Source: Euborellia annulipes (Eukaryota > Arthropoda > Insecta > Dermaptera > Anisolabididae). From it: DNA of 64,000 nucleotides. The notes beneath the pieces are model-generated. The model was not told the origin of the DNA, made no database searches, and saw only the letters and a program-made list of their open reading frames with translations. The DNA lies in the NCBI GenBank assembly GCA_023213315.1, contig JAKCPI010004278.1, positions 1 to 64,000 on the forward strand, written 5' to 3'. The position numbers and the translations under genes are program-made. The stretch's first letter is position 1; every line of letters starts with the position of its first letter. Below are positions 1 to 12,833 of the stretch, piece after piece.

Positions 1-78
1 TGTTATCCATTGAGATAGATAGAGATAAGACCAGACTAGAAGAAGAAATGGAATAATTTTTTTTTTGTTTATTTTTAG

Positions 79-453
79 GATGATTGGGATGATTTTGTTA
101 TCATCTCGAAGCCTGATGAGACTGCACAGGCTCCTCCTACTCCTGTAAAAAACAACCTCAACTATCAATTAATTTACCACCAAGATTACAAACACCAGGA
201 AATAAAAAGGAGGGTTTATGCCCTTCTGGGGCCACCGGCCAATTCCCCTACCCTGAGGAGTGTAACAAATTTGTCAATTGTTGGAAGGGCAGAGGCATGG
301 TGCAAGTGTGCGGCCCAGGGACCTTATTCAACTCGGAGACCCTTCAATGCGATTGGCCAGCCAAAGTCAAATGTCTCACTGATAGCCTTGCAGCGCAAAA
401 TCTCGCTGCCTACTCGCAAATAGAACAAGAAAAACACGAACTAAAGCAGAAGG
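79..453 (+). CDS. Tequila: Gene 1 exon: CBM14 module 1
   Basis: Acceptor TTTTAG at 73-78 and donor GTGAGT at 454. The six-cysteine peritrophin core reads from Cys at 219 ([33 protein letters not shown]). The DDWDDF start of the exon is in a different frame from the core: six A's at 147-152 shift it, and four would restore the frame and match the paralogue. Exits in phase 1. Confidence 0.8.
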
Positions 454-3400
454 GTGAGTAATCTACCATATCTGCAAATATTAGCCCCGTTAAATATTAT
501 AGAACAAGCAAATATTTAATATTAAATATTGTTATAAAAATTAAATTATTATCAAATTAAATCCTGTCAGGCTCTGGGCCTCAACAAAGAAGTAGAAGTC
601 TCACTTCTTTTCTAGATTACTAGAGATTGGCTCCTCATCCCGAGTGACAAAAACTTATTTAAATTATAATTTGAATAATAAGGACGGTCCTAAATGATTT
701 CACTGCTGAAAAAACACCTTTGGGCTTCTTTGGTATTTTGTCACCAAAGGCCGGGTATATTTATAATTCTAGTACTTTATACTTACAATTGTTAGATAAA
801 TTGTTGAGTTTGATGGCTGTAGCTATTCAATTAGGAGAGGACGGGAGCAGCCTTCCCCGGCCATAGGTCAAGGGGGGAGTTCTATCTTTGATTATATTAT
901 TTATATTAATTGTTTGGAAGGTCTGCTTGAAAAATTATGAGACATGATAAAGAAAAGGCGAGGGTCCGCTGCAGGCGCTCTCTCCTGCACAGTACATATG
1001 GTTGCCTAAGCAGAAGGCGTCTCCTTAATATCTCCTCATAAAAAATGTTAATCCCACTACTCACACTAGTTTCTTTATAAATTTAAGAAAATAATCTTAT
1101 AATTTAATCTTCTCTTATAGAACGATTATCGCTGCGCGATAGAATTTCAATTGGTGATGACGCAGAGAAGAGGCCAGAGTTAGTGTGCCTCTCTGCAAAT
1201 GGTCTCTCTCCACACCCAACAGATTGTTCGAAATTTCTCAATTGTTGGCAAGGTCAGCCCCATGTTCAGAGCTGTGGTCCAGGGACTTTATTTAATCCAA
1301 GGATTTCCGCTTGCGATTGGCCCTATAAAGTTTCTTGTCAACAGTCAACATCGGCATCAGCATCTTCTCCCTTAATAATCTCATCAACAAGCCACAAACG
1401 ACCAATCAAACAAGGTAAATTACCTTAGGCCTAGCATAAAGGCAGAGGAACACATCTATTGATTTCTTTGAATCGTTTACTCTACTCCTTTGAAAAGGAC
1501 CTAGATGAGAAATTGAAATATCTTTTTCCAAAATATAAATTCATTATTAGATTGACTTAGGGCCGGTCGCTTCACATCTAGTCAACTAGCAAACATCCGA
1601 CTGATAGCAAATCATCGATATAGTAAACAAGAACATGCTTAACCTTCAAGTTACAAAAATGAACTTTTGACATATAATTAGCTATCTGAGGTATAAGGAA
1701 AGATTTGTGATGTTTAAAAGGCATTATTTTTAAAAATTATTAAAAATTAAAATAATTATTTAAAGCTACTTAATTTTTTAACAAAAATTTAAAAATTTCA
1801 ACAAAATTAAAAAAAAAAAAACAAGGTTATGTTTCTTATTTCACAGTGGCGTCATTTGGGGTGAGCAGGGGGGCATTCACCTCTCCAAGAGCTTTGATTT
1901 TTATATTATTCTTAAATAAAAAATTTCAAAATATATCTACGAGTATATAAACTGTACAAAATTAAACACTTAATTAAATTAAATATCTTTTGGCCAAATT
2001 GCCTACCTAATTGTAAGTAAATTTTAATAAAAAAAAAGTTTGCTCCCCCCAAGAAAAAGTTGAAATGACGCCACTGTTATTTTCATTTTCCTTATACCGT
2101 ACTTGGGTTAACTAACTATTACTAATCGGGTCATTTATTCATATGATTCATATGATTAGCTCAACTATAACTGAAAAGACTTGAAAGTCATAGTTATCCG
2201 AGGGTTAGCTAGTTAATTAGATGTGAAATAACCGACCCTTAATTAGAATAATTTATAATACAAGATATATTTTCTTTGGCTGGAGATTGTGTATATTATT
2301 GATGCTGAGTAGGCAGCCAGGATAAGAAATAAAACACAATTTTATTTCAATCTGCTCGTCGACGATTCGGGTGCTAGTCGCCCCCTTCCTAAGAACTGAA
2401 TTGCTATAATTGACACCTGCTCAGTCCTGAGGAAGGGGGTGACTAGCACCCAAAACGTCGACGAGCAGATTGAAATAAAATTGTGTTTTATTTCTTAACC
2501 TGGCTGCCTGCTCAACATCAATAATATATATAATTACAAGCACCTCCACCATTTAATTTTTCCTTTCGTTCGTCTTTTTATTGCATTTATCAATCAGGTT
2601 CTGGATAACTTCCTTATTTCATGCTTCATTCACACTACGATGTATTTTTTGCTCAGACTATAAAAAATCCCAAATATATTGTTAGGTTGTTGATATTTTT
2701 TTTTTTCTTAGGAAATCTGCAAATACAAGCCACTACAGTGAGGTCAGCAACGAGTGGAGATGGAGGATTTTTCTTCCCAACCCCTTCTATAGATCTGTCC
2801 TGTCCCAAACCCGACGGCCTAGCTCCTCACCCCGCCGATTGTTCTAAATTTCTTAATTGTTACCGAGGTTTTCCGGCAGTACAAAGTTGCGGCCCGGGAA
2901 CTCTTTTCAATCCTGACACGTTAGTTTGTGATTGGCCTCATAAAGTCTCCTGTTCTGCTCATCATTTATCAGGTATCACTCACATTTTTCCTTTTATTTT
3001 TAAATAGGAGCTTATAATTTTTATTTACTTTTAGAACCTTCTCGGCAAGTACCAATTCAATATTCAACAACAACAACAACAACAACAAGAAAGCCTTTTT
3101 GGATGACATCACCAACAACAACGCAAATTCCTTGGTGGTTGACAACACCAAGAAGCACTCGAAGAACTACAACTCAAAGGGTTTTTACAACGACTTCTGC
3201 CACCACAACTTCATCAACAACAAGAACAACAACAACAACCACAACTACAACAACAAAGCCACCACCCAGTTCAGATTATCATCAATATCCTGAAGTGACA
3301 ACAAGGAAGCCGTCAAAATCAATTGCAGGTTATGGTCTCCTTAAATGCACATTTACTGACAGTCGCTTCAAAGCGCCATCTGGCTAAAATCGATTATTAT

Positions 3401-6400
3401 TACCTAAAGGCATTCACCCCTTCTGGCTTTAATATAAAACATATCGTTTTCTATCTCTTGCCCTTCGGCAGATAAAGAAGATAAAATTTCTCTTGGAATA
3501 TTAATGACATGCTAATAAAAGCACATACATTTTCTTTTTCCTCATATCGTATTATCAGAGAGGAAAAGGCAATATCGGCTTTCTCATATTAATGATATTT
3601 ATATAATAAAATATATCATAGGTGGCGATTTATAATTTTTTTTCTTACCGGGTTTTTTAATAAGTATTTTACAGGGCGATTGATTCCTCAGGTATTTTTA
3701 AGATGAAAAGTTCATATAAGCATGGATCTACAAAGCTTTCGTTTTAGAGATAAAGGGTGTAAAAAATATTTATTTTTTTTCTAAATAAATAATTTTTGAA
3801 ATAATATCGATATCTAGACGAAACTTGGTATTAAGGTGTGCGTCTCAGGGTGTTAATTTTGGGAGATTGCGGCCACAATTTTGAAGCTATCGAGCTCAAA
3901 TTTTTTTTAAATTAAAGCTATTTAAAATATCTACAACTTATAGAAGCCAAGCCCTTTTTTTGATTTTCAAAAAAATAAAATTTTTTTTAGATTAATCGCA
4001 TTAAATGAAAGATATTTTTAAAAAATTCGCTCTGAATCTTGTAGATAGTTAAATTAGTAATCATTGTGTTGAAAAATAATTAGTTTTTTACCCTTAATTA
4101 GCTGGAATGTTTCAAATGAAATGGAATAAATCCCTTGTATTCCTATGCGAAAAACTAACGCCATCTCTTGCCGCCTCGAGTAACTCGGTAGTCAATCGTG
4201 TCCTAACGGTTTTTCGAGACGCGCACCTTAAGACCCCTAAAAAATGTCTGGAATTTAAATAGATCTGAGGAGGGAAGCGTTTGTCTTCCGACTTTTTGAA
4301 AAATTATCTCCAAAATTATTAATTATTACTAGACACTTGAAAAATTGCAAAATCAATAAAAAAAAGGCGAAAATAAATAATAATCATGATTAATTGGTAA
4401 ATAAAAGAATAACAGCTAAAATTATTTCTTTATTGGCCCTCTAGGCTGACGTTTCGGTCTTGGTCAAGACCATCTTCAGAACTATAACTTGACCAAGCCC
4501 AAAACGTCAGCTATAAAATCCTCATCTTGTAATAAAATAATAATGATTTCAATAAAGAGGATGAAGAATCCCCCATCTTTATTAACATTCTTTCACTTAT
4601 TTGATTAGAACGCCCGCGCCAACCGAAACAAGCTCAGCTACAAACGGGACAAATGATGCGCGTTCGAGACGGCACAGGACCTTGGGAAGGATATTTAGAG
4701 GTCTCCACTAATAATTACCAATGGGGCGTAGTTTGCGATGACCCCTACGATTGGACCATCGCCGAAGCGAGTGTCGTTTGTCGAGAGCTTGGATTTCATA
4801 GGTAATAAACGGCAAAAAATAAAATCTCTTATTCTTAATATTATCGTAGAATTTGAATAAGATAATGAATAACCTCGATTCAGACTTGATAAGTCATAGA
4901 GTGAGTATGTTTATTTGTTGATAGACCATACGTTCCATGGCCCCCAGAAATCGAACCCAGGATCTCCAGCCTTTCTGGGAAATCGGTGGCTACTCTTTGC
5001 ACTAGGCAACCGGAATCTTGACCTACACCAACCGCCATGAGGCGTTTGGCCTGTCAACAAAAAACATACAAATTTGTTAAAAATATCTAACGTTTGTTAA
5101 GTTAATAATTAATATTTAGCAAATGTGCGTGTTTATTTGTTGGTGGACAAAACAAATCTTAGCCCCCCTGGGAAATATAACTCTGGATCTTCAGCAGCGG
5201 TGTGGTACTCTGCACCATACCACCGGATCCAACATTCCCCGGAGAGGCTGGAGATTCGGGACGTTGCAGCCAGGAAATTAAATAATTTTAATTTTTATTT
5301 AATTTCCTGGCTACAACGTCCTTCGAATCCTTATTGAATCTCCATACAAAATTGTAAGTTAATTAAATAGTTTTTAAAGGATGACTTGGCTTCACCGGAT
5401 CAAGAGAGATATGACCGAGCTTGGCCTGTCGGAGACAACAGCATTGGATAGGGTAGAATGGAGGGCTAAGGTTAGGACCGCCGACCCCGCACCGCGGGAA
5501 AAAAAGGCGAAGAAAGATAATTATATAGTTTTTAAAATCAAATACCCTGTTTACTGGTAAGGCTTAGTTATGGACTCAGTTCTCATCGAGATCGATACCG
5601 TGTAAGTTACACTATTCACAATAAATGGATCATGATTATCACATGAAGTTAATATTTTTAATTAAATTTTTTTATTTATAAGAAGATGGAGAAAGAAAAA
5701 AAAAACTAAGAAAAACTTAAGAAGACAAAGGGGAAATTAAATTCTCATCTCGTAATCTAGTCCTTGACACGTTAACATAAACATATCAACTTAACATTCG
5801 CAGATAAATAAAAAACACCTTGTGTTTATTAAAGCTTTTGTGGTTTGAAATATTATTATTAGAAGAATTTTTAATTATAGACCACATTTTTTGTATTAAA
5901 TATTTATTAAAAATATATAAATACTGTACAACGTTTCCCTTGAGTCGGAGCAAGTGCACAGTACATGATAACGGCTGCAGAATAAGCAGTCGAAACTTCG
6001 TACAGTATTTATATATTTTTAATAAATATTTAATACAAAAATGTGGTCTATAATTAAAAATTCTCCTAATAAAAAATACCTTGTTTTTTTTAAAGTAGAA
6101 TTTTTGAAGATAGAAATAATAGGATCTAACTTGGAAACAAATCGCGAGTCCCGATGGACAGTCAAATGAATTGTAGAGGGTCATCATCGCTCATTGTCAG
6201 GAAAACACATAAATTAAATATTATTCCCTACTTTGTACGTTGCTTTTGACTGTTGGCTCAGGTGGTACGAATTAATTAGAACTAGTGTAACATTGACCTT
6301 AATAATTGTTTGCCACCATCTTCTTCTTTCCTCGCCTATATTATTCCCGAGGTGCGGGGTCGGCACTCTTCTCCATTCCTCCCTTTCCAAAGTAGTTGTC

Positions 6401-9400
6401 TTTGATAGACAAAGCTGGGTCCTAACTCCCTTGACCTGGGAAAGCCAATATATTTTAAGTACTCCTCTTCGTTGTCGTCTGATAAGCCCCATATCGTACT
6501 CCGTCCTGGCAAAATAAACATATGATTTAAAAATTGAATATTTCCTAGTGCCTCTTTCAATTGCCACTCAGTATTTCAATAAAGTATTTTCTTCTTGCAA
6601 TCTTCAGGCGAATGTCCATTGGGGCTTTAGTAGTTTTCCTTCATCTTTATTGTACTGACTATTTTGTTTCTGAAATAATCTCAATTTTTTCTAGAGGAGC
6701 GGAATTAGCTTGGCAAGGACGACCAATAAAGCCCACCCAAGATACTCTGCATGTTGCGATCTCTTCAGTGGAGTGTGAAGGAAATGAATTCACCCTAAAC
6801 GATTGCCACGTGGTGAGAAATGTCAATAATCATTCATGTGCCATTGGACGGGATGCAGTTGCCATTCGGTGTGTACATAGAGCCTACATAATCAGGCTAC
6901 GTATTTATTAATCTATTCAAAATTTTATTTTCTAGATGCTATCGAAATCCAACAAGTGAATGTGAATTAGATGATGTGAACCACGGTGGCAAATGTTATC
7001 GACTTATTGAGCCAAATCTCATTTCCGGGGGAGGATTCACTTATTTAGAGGCTATGAATGATTGCAAAAGTAAAAAAAATGGCCATTTGCTTGCTATTGA
7101 AAACCAGGTAAAAAATAGTTAGCCTAATTCTAATTATATATTCATCTCTTGCTTTTCTTTCGGGAGGAAATATTGAAAAGGGAAAACTCTCCAGGCTCCT
7201 TTTCACCCCTTTCGCCAATGACGTTTTTTCTCTCCAATCTAATGGTTGAAATCTTCTCTGGAAAATAAAATTTGAATATTTTTTTTCAATTTTAGATGGA
7301 AAGTGATTTTATTTCGGAATGGCTTTTTGGATTGTATCCGAATATTACAAGTGTAATGACGTCAGGAGTTGGAATTAACTATAATGGATCTACTCTCTGG
7401 GTGTGGGAGCACAGCACTCGGGCAATTAATTTTACTAAATGGTTTACAGGTAATTTTTTATAAATAAATTTATTTTTTTGTCTTTTTGAATTTAATTGTA
7501 GTTTGTTATTTATTCTAAAAGTTACTTTCTCTTGCCAATATATGAGAGAGAAAAAGTATTGGATTGAAATACTCAATCCAAAAAAGTCGGTTTCACAAAA
7601 TCCTCTGTCTTTGAACAAAATATCTTAAATGTTTTGTCTACCGGAAAACACTATACATATTTAAAATTTAAAAAAAGAGCTCTTTTTTAGGAACGGTGTG
7701 CTTGCATATAAACGTACATTTCCCGAAGATAATAATAAAATCGGCGATGCCATACGTGAATTATAATTGTATAAAAATTCATTACATTTTAAAAATTCCA
7801 ATTGTTTTACAAAGGCAGGCCTATGTAACACAAAATCCAACAAATTAGAACGGGTAATTAAAAAGGGCCATCTTTGTTTTTAATTCGAGAGCAACACCTA
7901 AGAGTTAGGCAACCAGAAGTGTAAGGGATGTGAAACGAAAGAAAAGACGCTTAGCTCCTCCTTTGAATACCCTAGAAAAAGGAATATGGAAAGGGAGTAG
8001 AACGTAAAGGCCCGCCTACTACCTCTGACCTATTAGAAAAATAAGAAAAGTCACTGCGTGGGCGCAAGTGGGAGGGAAGGGGAGGGGTTTCTTTTTCTCC
8101 CTTATCTATTCCATTCGGTTACGCCTGGTTGCCTAACTCCCAGGCGTTCCTATGATTTATAAAAATAGTTTAATCTTGGCCATTATTTTTGTATTTTCTT
8201 CTTATTGACAAAAATCAGAGTTATTGTTCTTTTTTTTAAACTTTAAAAAAGTTTAACAAAGCTGTGAGTGTTATTTATTGGGGAGGCCCATGGCCCCCGG
8301 GAATCGAACCCAGGATCTCCAGCCTTCACGGGGCATAGGCGTGCTGTCCATTGCACCAGGCCACCGGACCCTCGACCTACATCATAGATAAAAGGAACCG
8401 GGTGGAACCAGAAATAAGGATTAGTTCACTAGCTAGAGACGAAAGCAGGAGGAGGAGTTAGAGATAGGAAATAATGTAACTTCACGGGGTGCCGGTAGAT
8501 GGCTACAACCAGAGGCCGGTTGGGTTTTAGGTGTGCATCTTCGTACACGAAAGCACCTCTGGTAGATAAACTGGGATCCCGATAGGAATTTCAAATAAAT
8601 ATATAATTTTTTTCGCGTAAGGACATCCTTTTGTTGATTATAATTAGTTTAGTAACAATGTTTGTTTCCCTCAAAAGGCGGTTTAGCATCTCTCTCCTAA
8701 GTTATCATTTATTAAAATAAGGATGCTTTGATGAAGTATTCTCTTTCAGGTTGGCAAAACGAGCTCCAGGGCGCCCCAGATATCGGTGATCGAGCTCGTT
8801 GCATCGTCATCAAACGAGACTTTCCCTGCACCTTCTCTTATTATAGCGATTATCCATCGTCATGTTTATCAAATTATTTTTTTTGGTCCACCGAAGATTG
8901 CAGTGTTACGCACTCGCATCCTTATATTTGCGAAAAACCGCATCTCCCTACTGGTATGTCTCAATTCTCTTTTATTAATATTATTTTGTCTAATAATAAT
9001 TCGATTTTAGGCTGTGTTGTTGGCAACGGCGAAGAGTACGCTGGCACGGCGAATGTCACACACAACGGACTCGCTTGCCTCTCCTGGGACAATCCCAAAG
9101 TGATCTCTGCTCTTCGATTTCGCGTTTCTAAAACAATTCGAGAACAAATGCTGTCGGGTCATAATTATTGTCGGAATCCCGGAGGGGAGACGCATCCCTG
9201 GTGTTACGTTGGCTCCAAAGATGGGCCAAAACTTGAGCATTGTGACATCACCATCTGCCCTAATTTAGGTAGCCTCCTTATAATACAAAAGACTAAAATA
9301 TTTATTTCTTTAAAAACGCTTTTCTTTTCTCTTTTTTAGAACAACGTTTCTCTGAGATTGAATGCCCTGAACATTTATTTGAATGTCGTTTGGGCGAATG

Positions 9401-12400
9401 CGTTCCAAAGTCCTGGGTCTGCGATGGATCCAAAGTAATTATCAACATCCTATTGATTCATTCCATCTCCCTCCTTCAATGCTTTCTATTGCCCCTTCTG
9501 ATGACCTCTTAAGCTCTTTTAATTAAAATACAATAATTGAAATAACATTTGATGATCTTTATGCGTTGCTCTGGTTTGCATTTTTTTTTTCTTTAATGAA
9601 TTTCTAAAAAAAAAAAAAAATTGTATTTTATAAAGGGCAAAAGGAATATATAATAATGACTTTTGTACAGTATGTGTCAATATTTTTGATTTTTATTAAC
9701 AGAGGTTTTTTTATTAGGTAGGTTTACATTGCGGGCCGTTCACAAATGTTTCGGATGCAAGAGGTTCTGAAGATGGCGAAGCCGAAACATTTGTGAACGG
9801 CCCGCAATGTAAACCTACCTAATAAAAAAACCTCTGTTAATAAAATTCAAAAATTTTATTAAGAAATTGAAAACCTACCACCTTAATTCAACCAAGAGTG
9901 CCGAGAAAAGAACATCTTGTATTGAAGATTGACTAAAAAATTATTCATTTTTTTTTTAAATAGGCTTCATGTACTTTATCATTATATGACAAAAAAATTA
10001 GAAATTTCAAAATTTTTTAATTTTTGAAAAAACTTATTAGGTAAAGTACTAATACTAATTCCGATTGACGTATTAGCTCTAAAAATTGATACAGTTCTAC
10101 AATTTTTTTTTTTTTATAATTCGTTTAAGGTATTTTTAGGCATCGGAGGCAGTGGCGTCATTTCAACTTTTTCTTGGGGGGGGGGAGCAAATATTTTTTC
10201 TTGGGGGGAGGGCAAACATATTTTTTCTTAAAATTTACTTACAAATAATTAGGTACTCTAATTTAGCCAAAAAATATTTAATTGTTTAATTTTGCACAGT
10301 TTGTATACTCGTAGATATATTTTAAAATCTTTTATTTAGAATAATATAAAATTTTATAAAAATCAAAGCCCTTTGGTGGGGGGGGGAAATGTCCCCCCTG
10401 CCCCCTCCCCCAATTGATGCCACTGATGGGAGTCCATTTAGATCCCCGTTCCTATTTATTTCAATTGATTATTATCCAATTCAATTGAAATAAATTTAAT
10501 CGCCTGGGTCGGGATGCGAACACGTGACCTCCCGACCGGCAAATTTTTGTTTTTATAAAAGATATATTGGAATTCTTTTCCAAGTTTGCTCTATAACAGC
10601 TTCTATCAAACATTTTTTATATATATATAAAAAAAAAATTAAGTAATCACAAAAGAGTGCTTTAAAATCGACCCTCCCTGTAATGGTTCTTTATGAGAGA
10701 AAATCAAAATTCCCGACATTGAATTTCTTTGCAATCTCTACATTTTCTCTTACCAATTTCTTACCAGTACACGCATAGGCAGAAAGTAAAAATATTCATA
10801 TTAACAATGTCCTGATTCGCTAGGTTTCCTTGATACCCAATCAAACTAAATATAGGCTGGTCTTAGTTTGAATTTAACAAATAGTAAATTTAATTGATGA
10901 TTTGGAAAACCTGGTGCAGAAATATTGAACGACAAATGAAAATGCTGGGGCTATTTTGAGGCCAAATTTTATTACCACTATACAGTCGACGTTTCGGGGA
11001 ACTCAACGCCTCTCTTCATCAGGACTAGTGTGGTTTTAAATAATGAACCCTCACGGGTTTAGTCATAAGAGAATGAATTTAATAGTCCAACTTCGCCTGG
11101 TGGTAAATAGAAATGCATTCATAAGGCGAGTTCTCAATATAATTCTATAATACATTGAGAACTCGCGTTATGAATGCATTTCTATTTACCACCAGGCGAA
11201 GTTGGACTATTAAATTAATTCTCTTATGACTAAACCAGTGAGGGTTCATTATTTAAAACCACATTAGTCCTGATGAAGGGAGGCGTTGAGTCCCCGAAAC
11301 GTCGACTGTATAGTGGTAATAAAATTTGGCCTCAAAATAGCACCAGCATTTTCTCTTGTCGTTCGTAGTGAATTTAACTTAGACGCTACTTTAATTATAT
11401 CTATTTCTCTTTTTTTTTTTTTATCTTCATCTCGGCTTTTATATTTATAAAATTTTGTTTTTAGGATTGTTCCAATGGACGTGATGAACGAAATTGTACA
11501 ACAGAATTGGAGAAATTTGTTCAAAAAAAAAACTCTAAATTAAAAGTAGATGAAAAATTGAAATGGTTAAGTATAAGCGACGCCAATATTTGCGCCAAGC
11601 ATTGCCTTGACGCAAAGGACTTCGTTTGTCGATCGTTCAATTATAAGTAAGATGAATACTTCCGCTGGGTTACCCGAGCTAACTCTATATTTTTTAATAT
11701 GTTTATTTGAATGTCTTTTAAGCGCTCAAGATGATTTATGCTTATTGAGTGACACGAACGTCGGCCTCCATGGCGATCTTATGCAAGAATTGGGATGGGA
11801 TTATTACGAAGTTATGGCAATGACTGTCGATTGTTCAAATATGCATTTATGCGGAGATGAAAAATGCATTCCTACCTCAAAGGTAAAAAAAGATTTTTTT
11901 GAATAATGGTAGGGGAGGGGAGTGGGAATATTTATTAAAGATAGTGACTGATGGTGAGGAAATTCGTCGGATGAGATTGGTTAATAGTCAAACACATTGT
12001 ACTCAAACACATTGTAGAGTGATCTATAAGTCGAAAAATTTGTCTGATGGAGGAATATCGGAAGAAATATATGAAAAAGAAAATATAATTTTCTTATGAT
12101 TTTTGGGGGATATCCCCACTACTTATTTTTGAATAATCATGATTACATATCGTTCATTTGCTGTAATAACGTCATAATTCACAGTAAGGATAACAAAAAA
12201 TCTGGTGTGACTGGTCGTACAGCACACAACTTTCTCATATCTTATAGAAAGTTGTGTTCTGTACTTATCACACCAGATTTTTTTGTGCCGAGATTGCCCT
12301 TAGCACCTAAGTTCCAAACTGTATCCTAAGAGAAAATTAAGAAATCGTCTTTTTATTTTTTTTATTTGTTTTAAGGTCTTTTTCGACATTTAGACCCCAT

Positions 12401-12798
12401 CCTTATTTATTTCAAATGATTGGAAGCCAATTGAAAAAATAAATTTTTCTCGCTTGAGCCGGGAAGCGAACCCGAGAAAGAATCGACTTGTTAAAATAAA
12501 AAATTATCAAGCAAAAAATGTTTATAATCACATTTATATTTCTTTAAATAAATGGAAAGAAAAAATCCGAAACGTTTCGGAGTGTTTGAATACTAGACCC
12601 TCTTATTATTGACAGCATTTCTCTCCTTGGCAGGGCCGCACCAACTTGCGCCAAAATTTTAAATTGCGCCCCTCCCCCCCCCCCCCCCTAACAAAAAAAA
12701 TTATATTTTAATTAAATATTTATTCAACGTCAAATCTGCTTACAGCCAAAATACCGCCCCCAAATTCTGGCGCCCCTGTTCTAATTTCAACGCCCCCC

Positions 12799-12833
<35 letters not shown>

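Noticed and set aside
6214..6567. Open frames on both strands before the SRCR 1 exon
   Set aside because: Intron sequence in gene 1; no motif, and the spliced SRCR reading is complete without it.
6869..6935. Alternative SRCR 1 donor at 6873 (GTACAT)
   Set aside because: It would leave phase 0 and break the frame of the C-type lectin exon; GTGTGT at 6869 gives AIRC-YRNP in frame.
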